A stretch of 64,000 nt of DNA from Dendrobium chrysotoxum. Lineage: Eukaryota; Streptophyta; Magnoliopsida; Asparagales; Orchidaceae. Each line of letters begins with the position of its first letter. The first letter of the stretch is position 1. The DNA is taken from contig CM034309.1 of the NCBI GenBank assembly GCA_019925795.1, forward strand, positions 30,126,729-30,190,728. Reading direction: 5' to 3'. Both the position numbers and the translations under genes were made by a program. Of this stretch, positions 23,551 to 35,007 are shown piece after piece. The notes under the pieces are model-generated. The model was given only the letters and a program-made list of their open reading frames with translations. It made no database searches and was not told the origin of the DNA.

Positions 23551-23558
23551 TATAAATA
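23551..23558 (+). promoter_or_regulatory. TATA box of paralogue 2
   Basis: TATAAATA is followed within about 30 bp by a CT-rich probable start region (TCTCTTCTTCTG). It lies 217 bp before the ATG at 23768, leaving a plausible leader of about 190 nt. It is the best-supported core promoter in the window. Confidence 0.55.
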
Positions 23559-23767
23559 CCACCAGACCCCTCTTACGATGCTTTGTTATTTCTGTCTCTT
23601 CTTCTGAAAACCCTAGCCCTAGGATTCTCCGTTGCTTCTCAAAGTCTTCTTATCTCGTTTCTCTCTCTTTTCTTGTGTTCCTGTCTGATCGGCTTTTTTC
23701 TTGCGAACCTTGTGCGTCTTTCGTGCTGTTTGGGGCTTATCAGCATCGGAGAAGAATTGCGAGAGCC

Positions 23768-26760
23768 ATGTCTCGGTTCATTCCGAATACGCGTTCGAAT
23801 TATTGGAGGGAAGATGTCTTCCTGATCGGATCAATCAAGGTTTGTTGAGCATTAATGAGGCTGCTATTGATTAATTTCATTTGTGCTCGACTGCCTGCCG
23901 TTGATCCGATTATTAATAGTCCTGTTATTGTTAAAATGGTCATCGAATGTAATAATTTCCAGTTTGTAAAATATCCAAAAGATTGAAAGGAAATTTTATG
24001 TTGATGTATTTTATTGACAGTCACAGACTGAATATTTGTCTTTATTATTTGGTCATCCGTATGATTTTTTGCCTGCAAAGATTTCGAATTCAAATGAGAT
24101 CTAATGAAGACACTCTATTTGAAGGGCTTCATTTTGTTTGTCTTTGTTTGCGTTCATATGTTGTGGAAAATTTTGATCAGTACTCCGGAATTAAGGTCTC
24201 TCATACCATGTTGTGAAGGTCTGTGATGGGGTTACCTTGACGCTTTTGTTTTTGGTTTATTTATTTTCACTCTAGGAACATACTCTGCAGTAAATAATCA
24301 GGATACAATGACTGAAGTTATGTTGTTAGTTGAAAAAATGCTTTAAGAACTATGTTGTCTTAGTGAACGAAAGTAAATTGAGGGAGTTCCTTAATAAATC
24401 CGAATTTAAACAGATTTGATTATCACCAGGGGGGTCTGTTCATGATTGCTTTCAAACTAGGAATTGTTGATTGGTCACCATTCAGCATTCCTTAAAAATC
24501 GTGGGCATTAATTATCAAATAAAATCATGTTTATAATTATAACTGATTTTAATAAGCAAATTATGATGCCTGAACAATAATCATCCGTACATTCTTAACT
24601 GTTATATAATGCACTGATATTTTGAATTATAATTGGTGATTTTAGACCTCGGTGTTTTGGTATCTTCAATATATCGTAGATGCCCCAGCTATATGAATTA
24701 ATGCAACTGTCATTGGACGTGTAGGTAATGGATCAGTTCATATCTAGTATTGATTGATGTGTAGAAATATCTGTGCAAAGTAAAGTTTATGTTTCATGCA
24801 CCACCGCCACTAAAGAATGAATGAAAATAATGATATATACTAAAGTTTTTAGTATATTTCTGTTCAGCATGATTATAACTAAATTACGTCAATCTTGGTT
24901 AAAAATGCTGTTTTACCTCGACTTGAGAGGTAGTATCAAACTAAACACATTCTTATGTTCTCTAGATGGTATTGCTATCTATATACCTTTGAGCAAAATG
25001 CCCCTGATTATTGAATGAAAGCGAAACAACCCTAAATTGCTGATTGTTGAATGATAGCATTTGGAGCATTTTATCTCATCTTTGGAGGTAGGTGATGATT
25101 AAATAAAACTCTTCAGTGTGCTAAATCAATGTGGCTTAAGGAGCCAAACTTTGTTATACAACACATTATTTACTTTCCTTAATTACATTGAAATTATTGC
25201 TCATCTTTTGGGCTAGAAATGTTGATTGTTTACTCCTTGAGAGGGTTATTATGAATTGGAGACCTTAGAGTTTCTAGGCCCTTCATGCAGTTTATCATAT
25301 CAATATAATTTTTTTCCTTTCAGATGGTGTATGTGTTCTGTTCCAAAACTTATTTCCCTTAATAATATTCTACTTATATATTACACAACATGAACTGTTC
25401 GTGTAAAAATATCATATATTGAAATGGGTTCACTGGATGCTTGTTGGTCATGCATAAACCAATCCATGTATTTGCTCTGCTTTCCCGTTCCTTTATTGGA
25501 ACTGATGGTTTAGTCTGGTGCCCAGAAACTCCAGATTCAATGGGGAAACACAAAGCAGAGGAAGCAATTGAGCAGGAAGGTGAATGAAAAGCAGAACAAA
25601 AAGAGATCCAGAGAAGAGCATGATAATCTGGATTCCTTGCAGCGCAAAAACAAGAAAAGAAAGGCTGACAAGAATATAAAATTTAATAAAAGCTTCCATT
25701 TTGCAAGAAAAGAATTTGCTGACCATTTGGAAAGGAGTGACCTTTCCGAGGAACATGATCCCCCAGCTTTAGTTCTGAACAAATGCAACTCCTCGAAGGG
25801 CACTCAAAACAGTAAAAATGGGAATGCTGTTATGGACTCGGATCCCAAGAAGCAAAGACCAGGTACCTATTTTTTGTGGTTCACATGATTCGTGGTTGCT
25901 ATTAATCCCTTTCAATGTTAGATGGAAGACATTTTATTGATGTGCTTTAAACCTTTTGTGAAAAAGGTATGGTCATCCGAATTAAGTTGCCTTCGAAGAA
26001 GCAAAAGGATCCCGAGCCAGAATCTGCAAGCATAAATCCCAGCTGTTCTTCAATATTCACCAAATCATCCAGTGCGCAAGCATTCTTGACTGATGCTTGC
26101 TGTTCTTCTCAAGTTACCAAACCATCCGAAGTTCAAGCTATTTTAACTGGATCTGGTCCCCTCGGTTCTTCTGAAGTCACCAAGTTATCCAAAGTTAAAG
26201 CAGTCTCAACTGGCCGCTGTTCTTTTCAAGTCACCAAACCATCCGAAACTCACGCGGTTTTAACTAAATCTGCTTCCTGCTGCTGTTCTCAAGGCAGCAA
26301 GCAATCCCAAAGTGAATCAGTCTTGACTGAATCTGCTCTGAGAACGAAGGAGCTGCCTTCAGCAAAACAACCAGAGACAATTGCTCAGCCTTCCATCTCT
26401 GGTCCTTTCTCCACACCACCCATCCTTCAAGAAAGCTTTGTTCAGGCTAATCCCAGTGAATATAGGCACAAGAGGAGCAGTGGTGGGAACTGCACACAGA
26501 GATCAGAGAGTCAATTGTCCAGAGATTTGATAATGAACTGGAAGCCTCCATCGATTCAGCTGCTCGAGGCAGATGAAGCTGAGCTGGATTGGCTCTTTGC
26601 TACACAGAAATCACAGGATGCAAAACCCAGTGCACAGATTTGCATAGCTGGCGTCTCTAATCCTAGCACTTATCCGAGCTCTGCAAGTTCTTTGCAACCC
26701 AGAGCTACCTATCTACCTGAGTTCAACATGTACCAGATGCCATATGTGATCCCATTTTGA
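23768..26760 (+). CDS. Plant-specific protein of unknown function, paralogue 2 (3 exons, complete)
   Basis: Exons 23768-23839, 25514-25862 and 25967-26760 join (phase 0, then phase 1) to give 404 aa. All junctions are GT-AG. The protein starts MSRFIPNTRSNYWREDVFLI. Its second exon is strongly basic and nuclear-signal-like (KQRKQ, KKRSREE, RKNKKRK) and contains ERSDLSEEHDPPALVLN. The third exon opens MVIRIKLPSKK, then has about six degenerate serine-rich repeat units, and ends with RDLIMNWKPPSIQ, EADEAELDWLF and ATYLPEFNMYQMPYVIPF. These blocks fit a plant family of unknown function, sometimes called 'DNA ligase-like' or 'myb-like protein X' without evidence. No enzyme motif, signal peptide or membrane segment is seen. 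A TATA box lies upstream. The whole gene is duplicated about 7.5 kb upstream. I infer it is the working copy. Confidence 0.8.
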
Positions 26761-27345
26761 AGTTTGGAGGTGGATGAATTGTTGGAAATGTGGAGCTGAG
26801 TTGTACAGAACGGATTATTTTTCTATACCAATTTTCATTTCTACCAATGAGTATTAGCTCATGCAGTATTGTTCTTCTCTCTCAAATGTGAGATGATGGG
26901 CTAAACTTCCACTTGATTGATTGGTTTAAAAGAAAATCCCTTGAAAGGGTAATTGAATGCAGTTGTATTGTAAGTAAAGGAAATTGAAATGAAGTTTAGA
27001 AAGCATTTTTTTCTAGCCAGTTTGTTTCATTTATTTTGACTCTGATCAATCATATTTTGCCTTCCTATATATAATCTTTCAAGTAATACTTAGAATTCGG
27101 TAATGGTTTGAGTGTCTGTTTGCAAGGTCTAGGAGTTCTCCATTGACTACTCGCCCATCAGTTCGCCTCCTCGTCAGCTTTAATATTTTTTTATGATTTG
27201 AGATTACCATTTTGGTATGTTGAACCTGAGAGCACAAAAGATTTGCTATTTGCCACCACTTCTGAGATCTTATGCAGCATGCTTCTTATTGCCGCGTCTT
27301 CTCTGCTTAGACCGAACCTGATACAGCTTTTTGAGTCTGTTTCTG
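26761..27345. other. 3' flank of paralogue 2, no gene seen
   Basis: Contains the 3' untranslated region of paralogue 2 (it keeps GAGTTGTACAGA, also traceable after paralogue 1) and then unremarkable sequence up to the MULE-type element. Confidence 0.45.
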
Positions 27346-27853
27346 GAAAAATTATTAGGTGCGGACACCGGACGTAGCTCTACATCTGGACTCTACTAGA
27401 ATGGCGCCACGTAGCCACCCAAAGACCCGGCGACCCGTTTCGCCGAGAAGTTCAAATGATGCACGTGCGGTATTACTGAAGAATTACTCCGGTATTACTT
27501 AGTGTTACCAAAGAATTATTCGGTATTACCTATGAATTACCTAGGTATTACTCGGTATTACCTAGGAATTATTAGGTATTACCGAAGAATTACTCGGTAT
27601 TACTTAGGTATTACTCGGTATTACCTAGGAATTACTCGGTATTATCAAAAATTACTCTGTATTACCGAAAAAATACTCGGTATTACCTAGGAATTAGTCA
27701 AAAAAGGGCAGGTTTTTTTAATTTTTCGCGTCCAATCCGGGTCGGATCGTCGGGCCAAGCGGAAGTTGTCATAACACGTGCTAAATACGTGGCGCCATTC
27801 TAGTGGAGTCCGGACGTAGAGCTACATCCGGTGTCCGCACCTAATAATTTTTC
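27346..27853. mobile_element. MULE-type MITE with about 65-bp terminal inverted repeats
   Basis: The left end begins GAAAAATTATTAGGTGCGG and the right end is its exact inverse. The inverted repeats continue, with a few mismatches, through the GTAGCTCTAC and ACTAGAATGGCGCCACGT strings for about 65 bp. The flanks CTGTTTCTG (27337-27345) and CTGTTTCTA (27854-27862) form a 9-bp target duplication with one mismatch. There is no coding capacity. The middle is filled by a GGTATTAC minisatellite and a GC-rich segment. Confidence 0.85.
27468..27700. repeat. About 20-bp minisatellite (GGTATTACC...GAATTACTC) inside the MITE
   Basis: Alternating GGTATTAC and GAATTACT words with CTAGG or CGAAG linkers repeat at roughly 20-bp intervals about a dozen times. 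A 62-codon frame of repeated tyrosine, arginine and glycine across it is an artefact of the repeat. Confidence 0.8.
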
Positions 27854-28035
27854 CTGTTTCTAAGGTGCAGGGCTCCTACTAAGCAGAGAAAATGCTAGCT
27901 TCTTGTATATTTACTGTGTTATTTTTCTTCCTTGGCGGGCAAGAAATAACACAAGGTTTGGGAGAAAATTTCAGTGCCAATAAACTCTCAGAATGTCAGA
28001 AAGGCTATTGCGGCTAAATTTACAAAATGGTAAAG

Positions 28036-28207
28036 TGTAAATTATTCTGTGCGAACATCGGACGCAACTAACATTTGGAGCTCAATAAAAATACGGCATA
28101 TCATTCAGTACCGAGCCTTGGTACCGCTCTCTACCGAGTACTGGATGACGCGGCGCAATTTTATTAGACTCTGGATTGCGTTTGACATCCGCACAGAATA
28201 ATTTCTC
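28036..28207. mobile_element. MULE-type MITE, third family member
   Basis: The left end AAATTATTCTGTGCGAACATCGGACGC pairs with the right end, whose reverse complement is GAGAAATTATTCTGTGCGGATGTCAAACGC. The arms extend about 45 bp with mismatches around a centre containing two TACCGAG motifs. A 9-bp target duplication could not be seen. Confidence 0.65.
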
Positions 28208-29127
28208 TTTAAGTTAGACGGTACAATGATGAATGGATTATTCTCCTATCCTGAACTTGGGCTTTCATCTCATGGACGGGTCTACGGGTAACTGGTGATG
28301 ATCCGAACTTATTCGATTTTTTGTTTATTTTCATGAGAATTTGGATACTTTTGGCCATTTTGAGTCTCCTTTCCAAATTTATCAATGATAATTTCATTTG
28401 GAACCTCACTTGCTATGTTATTTCAAGATTTAATAACAACTTAGGCTTCGATTAACACAGCTTTTGATCACCACTTTTTGATTGTTTTTTAAAAAAAAAA
28501 TAATACTAAAAAGATACTGAAAAAAAAAATAAAAAAATTATCCAAACAAAATCTTATAGGCTAAGCTGAAATACCTAAGACGTGTAGTATTATATTTCAG
28601 TTATATTTAATACAAAATCATAATAATTATTAAGAATAAATCAATTCAAATTCTATTTGTATTTAAAATTTCCAATTTATTAAAAAATTGATGCAATTGG
28701 TATTAAGCCCAGCTTCAAACCAAGGCTTTAATTTTTATTACAAGTTTGTATTCAATGACAAAAAAATGTTTAGGTGATAGCATCGAACAAAAAAGGTACA
28801 TCCCCATATATTTAAAACATTAAAGGCAAAGATTTGCATTGAATAAACAAACTGTCCTTGATAACTTTAAATAGAGATACAAGATAATAATATAGCATGT
28901 CTTGTAAGGAGACAGATCAAGATGACCGCACACATCAAATGCTTATGAACGGGGGCGAAGTCATCTGTAGTCTTGGCCATGAAAAAAGAGTTGATTACGA
29001 ACATAAATACAACATATGGTGATACTAAAACACATTCTCATGATTTTTTTTTTTTGTTTTTCCTCTTCAATCTGCTGTTGTTGATGTCAGTTAAATATAG
29101 AGGAAGAGCTTTAATTCAGACGGAAAC
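28208..29127. other. AT-rich intergenic DNA, no gene seen
   Basis: Several A-runs and no supported frame on either strand. It separates the MITE cluster from the 3' end of the ROP gene. Confidence 0.4.
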
Positions 29128-29253
29128 TTAAGATTTATTTGGGACGATTTTATTACTGTTTCTTAAAGCAACATTTTAGTACAAAAACTAAAAATTTTAT
29201 ATTAAAAAGCTGCTTTAAGAAGTAGTAAGAAAGTCATCCCAAACAAAGCCTTA
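29128..29253. mobile_element. Palindromic MITE, copy D
   Basis: The best preserved member of the family seen at 21107. The left arm ATTTATTTGGGACGATTTTATTACTG pairs with GTAGTAAGAAAGTCATCCCAAACAAAG, around a centre TAGTACAAAAACTAAAAATTTTATATTAAAAAGC. TTA lies at both edges. It lies 45 bp past the ROP stop codon, so it is probably in the ROP 3' untranslated region. Confidence 0.75.
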
Positions 29254-29297
29254 GACTGTGCAAGAAACATGCATGACCATTCTTCAATGCAGTTTCC

Positions 29298-29725
29298 TCA
29301 CAAAATGAAGCAAGATTTTTGTGACCTTCTCTTCTTCTTCTTCTTTTGCTTGGGGGGCTGGAGAACAACTTTGATGGCCGCATCAAATACAGCTTTGATA
29401 TTCTGTGCCGCAAATATATTATCACATAAAAAAGACTTTTAGCCACCTGCGAACATGTAGGATTGATGATTAAAAACGCATACCTGTTGTGTTTTTGAGC
29501 TGCACTCAACGTAAGAAGCAGCACCTATTTGCTTTCTAAGTTCCTCTCCCTTTAAGAATATTAAAATACATTAGAAGTTAAGAAATTTAAGCAGAGCATG
29601 GAAAGAACTCATGAGATTGAATTCATATGCCATTTTGGTTGCATCCTAATTCATCTTTACCTGCGCGGTAGTAATAGGCACAGCTCCTGGGTGGTCGATA
29701 AAGAACTGTTGGTCATCTCGAAGAT
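29298..29725 (-). CDS. ROP: ROP/RAC small GTPase, C-terminal three exons only (partial)
   Basis: Minus-strand exons 29661-29725, 29484-29549 and 29298-29402 join in frame to give (D)LRDDQQFFIDHPGAVPITTAQ, GEELRKQIGAASYVECSSKTQQ and NIKAVFDAAIKVVLQPP plus a polybasic tail ending CFIL. This is the second half of a plant Rho-type GTPase. LRDD follows the NKxD-equivalent TKLD motif, and ECSSKTQQN is the SAK-like G5 motif. A polylysine region and a CaaL prenylation box identify a type I ROP, geranylgeranylated and anchored at the plasma membrane, where such proteins act in polar growth, cytoskeletal and NADPH-oxidase signalling. Splice sites are all consensus, including a phase-1 acceptor TTTCAG before ATCTTCG. 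The exons for the P-loop, switch regions and TKLD are not found up to 64 kb. The gene is either split by a very long, transposon-filled intron or 5'-truncated. Confidence 0.88.
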
Positions 29726-29875
29726 CTGAAAGGATACCACACTTGAGTTATAGGTGATAGTTTGTTCAATACTAAAGAAATCAAGGGGCTGTTATTTTCT
29801 GAAAAAAGAATGTCAGAGTAAAAAGATACAGCTTAAAAAAAAAAATTGAATGTTTGCCTGAAGAGATGCTCTAGA
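29726..29875 (-). other. ROP intron sequence
   Basis: Upstream, in gene sense, of the first visible ROP exon. It ends with the acceptor GGTATCCTTTCAG. No exon is recognisable. Confidence 0.5.
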
Positions 29876-30512
29876 TTAGGGATGTAAACGAGTCGATTCA
29901 AGCTAGAGTCATAACAAACTCGAGCTCGGGTCGTTTGTCAGAAAACCGGCTCGAACTTGAGCTCGAGCGCAGAAAATAAACTCGAACTTGGCTCGTCCTT
30001 TTAACTCCCCGGCTAGAGAGCTCAACTTGAGCTCGGTGGGAGTTCACTAAAGAAGCACGATGGGCGAACTGGCGAAATTACTTTGGAACGCCCATTGGAA
30101 AAGAAGCACCAAGAAGAAACAACTTTTTGTGTGTGTGTGGGTGGGGGTGGGGGTGGGGTTTAAGTACAGCAGCAGGGAAGAAGGATGAGTTTTTTTGGGG
30201 GAGAATGATAGCATTAGATGTATTAATGGCATTAAATGTTATATGCTTTTTCAGTAAACTTTTTTAGAATAGTACACCTTTTTGTAGGGTTTTAATTGAG
30301 GATAATTTATTAAAAGTGTGTTTACTTTTAAATAATATAAATTAAAAAATAAGATTATTTTTCTACCCCTAAACATGTATCTAAACGAGTAAGCTCGTAA
30401 GCCGACAAGTTGAGTCTCATCAAACTCGAACTCGAGCTCGTTTAATATGCGAGCTTGAGCTCGAGCTCGGTAAGCTCGACTCGCGAGCTCGTTAGCGAGT
30501 CCCGTTCGAGCC
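29876..30512. mobile_element. hAT-like MITE rich in CTCGAG words
   Basis: The left end TAGGGATGTAAACGAGTCG, followed by repeated GAGCTCG and GGCTCGAAC words, is a widespread plant MITE type. The right side (30380-30512) carries the same words inverted: AAACGAGTAAGCTCG, then GAGCTCGAGCTCGG and GAGCCGGCTCG. The inner 300 bp is AT-rich except for a G-rich run. Exact ends and target duplication are uncertain. Confidence 0.55.
30139..30158 (+). other. G-quadruplex-type run
   Basis: Four G-tracts (GGG, GGGGG, GGGGG, GGGG) separated by single T bases follow a (GT)n run. This satisfies the tightest intramolecular G-quadruplex pattern on the plus strand, the non-template strand if the ROP gene is transcribed through here from higher coordinates. 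Confidence 0.6.
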
Positions 30513-31981
30513 GGCTCGTGAACTTGCTTGATTAGATGATGACTCTCCGAACACATGAAGAGATTTCAAGCCAGCAATGACACCTAGCAACAGAGTAAAA
30601 ACATCATTTTGCATTTATTGGTTTTACACCCAACTATTTGATGTGATTATATCGTCATCAATGTGACAGTACAACACAATAAGACATCGTGTCCAGTAAA
30701 TGAGCCACCTGTCAACAGAAAATCAACTCCTTCCAACTTTGATCTAATTTAGATTGACAAAACATGCCAAACAACCGGATCTATCAAGCAAAGAATCAAT
30801 TCCTTACAATAAAGAAAATATAGCGGTCCTATCATCAACTCAGCTATCGAACTCTAATGCTCCCACCAATTATCAAGGAATCAACAGATGTTTTTATGAC
30901 TTTATTGTAAACAAACAAAAAAACATTAACCTCCATGCTTTTTCAAGTCCACATTCCACACAATTGTTCTTAATTCAGTTCTCATGGTTCCTAAACTTTC
31001 CTGCAATTTATTATCAACCACCAAAATTATCAAATATATGAAATGTGCTACTAAATTTCTTAATACTCATTATGAATTATAGATATGATCTCAGGAAGGA
31101 TAATTGCTAATGCTAAAGTAAATGCTAACATCTACCTCTTGAATATTGAAGAAAATACTAAAAAACAAGTGAAATATGCTCAATATGTATATTTCATTCT
31201 TCCTTTAATGAAAGTATAATAATAATATGGTACTTTCATCTTGGTCATTTCAACTTCATATTTCTTAAAAAGTTATTCCTCTCTCTATTCATCAATACAA
31301 ATCCTAAAACATTCCAGAGTATAAAACTTGCCAATTATCCATACACAGCTTGCATTTAACCTATTCAACTGTATAAAGCCTCAAAACTTTTAATTGTAAT
31401 CCATGGTGACATTTAGGAACAATATCAGGTAAACAATATCTTGGGGGCTAGATGATTTATATTATTTGTTGATGACCGTACTAGAACTACTTGGGCATTT
31501 CTAATGAAAATAAATTTGAAACCAATTCAATATTTTAAATATTCCAATTTTTATACAAATCCAATTTAAAATTCAAATTCAAATCATTGGGATCAATATT
31601 AAGAAACGATATTGTTATTGCATTCTTGGAAACTATCCCCTTCAACTAGAAATTATCCACCAAAATTCTTGTATTCATGCTCAATAAAATAGGATAGCAA
31701 AAAGAAAAAAATAGACATATTTTAGAGGTTGCTCGATCAATTTTGATAACTAATAATGTCCTTAGTATTATTGAGGAAAGCTATCCTTATAGTTGTGTGC
31801 AATCAAGAATTCTCAACTTCAAAACTCCTTATCAAACTCTCATCAAGGCCTATCCCAAAAAATGAACTCACCTCCATCATTCCTGTTGGCTCAAGAAAAA
31901 TAGCACGAATGCGTGAATCCCGCTTCGCAGCTGTAGGATTCCATTTCCCTTAAGTCAGATTAGAATTAACCAGATTTCCCC
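30513..31981. other. No exon seen between the MITE and the LTR
   Basis: AT-rich sequence searched on the minus strand for the missing ROP motifs (GDGAVGKT, DTAGQ, TKLD) without success. It may be ROP intron or upstream flank. No open frame with recognisable similarity. Confidence 0.45.
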
Positions 31982-32325
31982 TGTGGGTAGTCAGGGTTTA
32001 ATTAGATCTGGGGTCCTTACTTCCCATGAGCGCAAGCACTCATAGTTAATTACCTCTCTTAACACGTAAGAGAGAACTTTCGATTAAGGATGAATAAATT
32101 TTAGGTATTTTTAGTCTCAATTATGGGGCAAACGGAGGTAAACCCGATCAAGATCCCATGGTTCCGTCGTCCCGGGTATACCGTAGGTCTCAGTCTACCA
32201 ACACTACAATTATTGACCGTAATGTCCAGGGAATCTGATTAGCAGCCATGGGTTACCTCCTCTCAGGGATCCCGAGTAGATTGAGGCGGTTAGGTTTGTG
32301 TTTTAATTTTATTTGGGTTTTGGGG

Positions 32326-33170
32326 CTTACATCCATTAGAATGCCCAGAAGTTGATTTAATTTAGGAATTTGTAACTTCGTTTAGAAGTTACACAGAAAT
32401 TTGATTGGGTCAGGACTTACGACTTTCATAGCAAGTAGCCCGTATGTTTAATTTGGAGTGGGGCTTACGACTCTATTTATGAGTTGCCCAAAGATGGGTC
32501 TTACAACCTAACTCTACAGCAAGGCTGCCCAGAAGGGTTTAATTGTTTGGGTAGGTCTTATTTTTCCCTTAGGAAACTGCCTGAAAGCGGGACTTATAAC
32601 ATAGTCCTATAGACTAGGATGCCTAGGGATTTATATGTTTTATAGAAAATCTTAGAAATTCCACATACTTTCAACATGGGATTAGTAACATAATTACTGT
32701 ATTTCAAAGCCTTATTTAAAGATGACATTCTATTTTAAAGCTTTGATTTTTCAACAGAAGATGTCCGTTTGATTAGACTTAGGTAGGGACGTATGGCCTT
32801 TATTAAGGATGATCCGAAGATTTTAGTTGGGTAGGTCTTATGGTTTCCTTAGAAGTTGCTTAATGATGGGTCTTACGACCTAGCCCTGTAGGCTAAGTGG
32901 CCCGAGTTGTGGGTCTTACAGCCAAGCTCTATAGCCTTGGATGCCCGAGTGAGGGGTCTAGGGTTATGTTATTGCCTAAACATTTCCCTCAGAGATCGGA
33001 CTTACGGCTTCTATTAGAAGTTGTCGGATGTTTTAATTTGGAGTTAGGGTTTAGGTTGATTTTACCTAAAACTTTCCCCTAGGGTCGGGCTTACGTCTTT
33101 CCTATGAAAGCTGCCGGGTAGTTGGTCTTACAACCAAGTTCTTATAAACAAGGCTGCCCAGAAGGGTTTT
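32326..33170. repeat. Degenerate repeats inside the solo LTR
   Basis: Phrases of the type GGTCTTACGACC, CTAT or CTGTAGGCTA and TGCCCAGAAGGGTTTAATT recur irregularly many times. They look like an old tandem array with period drift. They have no clear counterpart in the intact Tat LTR. Confidence 0.55.
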
Positions 33171-34570
33171 AATTGTGTGTTTGTTGAGAGGATGTCAATT
33201 ATTTAGGGTTCGTCACTCAGAGAGATTGAGAGATTTATGAGTTTGTTTGAATTTGTTCTTTTAACACTTCGGGGTTTTGGCACTGGCGTCAGTGTTTTAG
33301 TTGTTTTGTGCTCGTAGTCTTTTTCCTACTACACTGTGGCTCTACTAGCTCTTCAGTACTTAGCTTTTCTTGATTCCCAGTACTTTTGTTTTACTAGTAG
33401 TTAGATTTATCACTCTCCAGTATTTTAATAATTTTTATTTATGATGTACTAATATTTGTTTATTTTGTGTGCAGATACATGCTGATCCAGAGTTCATAGC
33501 AAGTAGCTACAGTAGTAGGAACCTGCAGCCAGAGGTGATATAGTTGCAGGGATTAGAGCTTGCTAGGAGCTTTACCAGGAGCTGGGATCGGAGCCCACCA
33601 GCGGCAGGGTTTAGATTAGGATTTTTGGAGACTTTCTTTCAGTTTTGTGTTTTGGTTAGCTTTCTTAGGAGTTTGAGTTTTAGTGTGAGTTGTACAGAGT
33701 TCATTAGTGTGAACATTCTTTAAATTTTATTTGATTTGATTTTTTTTTTATTGCTCCAGTTAATCAATTTAAAATGCTCTTGAATCTTAACTCAAATTTT
33801 AATTCAAATTTTAAATTGCTCTCACATTTTTAAAATTTTCAAATTTTAAACTGCTCTCAAAATATTGTCATATTTTAAAGTTCCCATATTTAAAACATGC
33901 TCTTAAACAATTAATTAACCAATTAATTAATTGATAAATTAATGTTGACAAATCAATTAATGAGACGACTCGTTGCAAGTTTTGCTATCTCATTAATTAT
34001 AGGAAAAGAAGTGATGTTTTAACAGGTAGAGACCTCTAATATTTCAAGAGTAATAATATTTGAAATGCTAAAACAATTCAAAGTCTTTCACTCAAATTTA
34101 ACTTGCGATAGAATCTCTTAAAGAGATGTCTCATTTGAAGATATTTGAGACAATATCATTTAGAGATACTCGAGGCATCTCGAAAATAGTCCTTTGATTG
34201 GGATGATATCAAACAAGTTCTCATTTATATTAACCGGCATTTGGAAGAATGAGAAGCAAGATTTGCCCTGAATCCATTAAGAACTTTTCCTTTAAGATGG
34301 TCGTTATTCCCTGACTAAGATGGTTGTTATTCCCAGACTAATCCATTATTTTGATTAATTCAAATCAAATAACAATTTTTTTATTAAATATTAATTAACT
34401 GGATTAGTTAATTAACATTTAGAAAAGTTATTTTTTTAACATTTTTATTGAATTCGTATTGAATTCGAATTGAATTATCCTCTAAAATTTTGAGAAAATT
34501 TCGGCAGCCTCCCGGCGTCCCCTCCCCTACACCAGGAGGTAAGGGAGGGCACTTGCCCTAATGTCTTCCT

Positions 34571-34805
34571 ACCCGGACCTAAGGTCAACGGCGTAGGGTC
34601 TTCGAATTAAAACCATCCCGGCCGGATCTAAGATACGACGGCCCGGGGTCTTCAAATTTAAAACCATCCGCCCAGATCTAAGATCGATGGCGCGGGTCTT
34701 CGAATTTTAAACCATCTCGGCCGGACTTAAAGTCGACGACGCGAGGTCTTGAGGCTTTAAATCATCCCGGCCGGACCTAAGGTACGACGGCACGAGGTCT
34801 TCGAC
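34571..34805. repeat. About 60-bp tandem repeat (GGCCGGA...GGTCTTCGAA), four to five units
   Basis: Units containing CCGGACCTAAGGT, ACGGC, GGGGTCTTC and AAAACCATC follow one another with small length changes. They take the place of the CACGCGCAATAAAGCGCGTG repeats found in the intact Tat LTR. Confidence 0.75.
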
Positions 34806-34842
34806 ACATGTTTGAAAATTCTTATTTTTCTTTATTTTATTA

Positions 34843-34905
34843 TATATATCATATAGTATAATATATAATGTATAATGTATAATATATATATTATATCACA
34901 TATAA
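34843..34905. repeat. TA-rich microsatellite
   Basis: An imperfect run of ATATA and TATAATG words about 60 bp long, in the position of the AT-rich block of the Tat LTR. It could have served as a core promoter for minus-strand transcription, but no start site can be assigned. Confidence 0.5.
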
Positions 34906-35007
34906 TAGAGAGAGGAAGAGGGAGCCCGATCGGGCATGGCCAGAAGCGGAAGTCATGCACGGGAGCAGGTGTCAGGGCTGGGTTCGTCGGGGTCGGTCGT
35001 CGCGTAG

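Noticed and set aside
30754..31041. 95-codon plus-strand frame, considered as a missing exon
   Set aside because: It is on the wrong strand for the ROP gene, and its asparagine- and serine-rich translation matches no known family.
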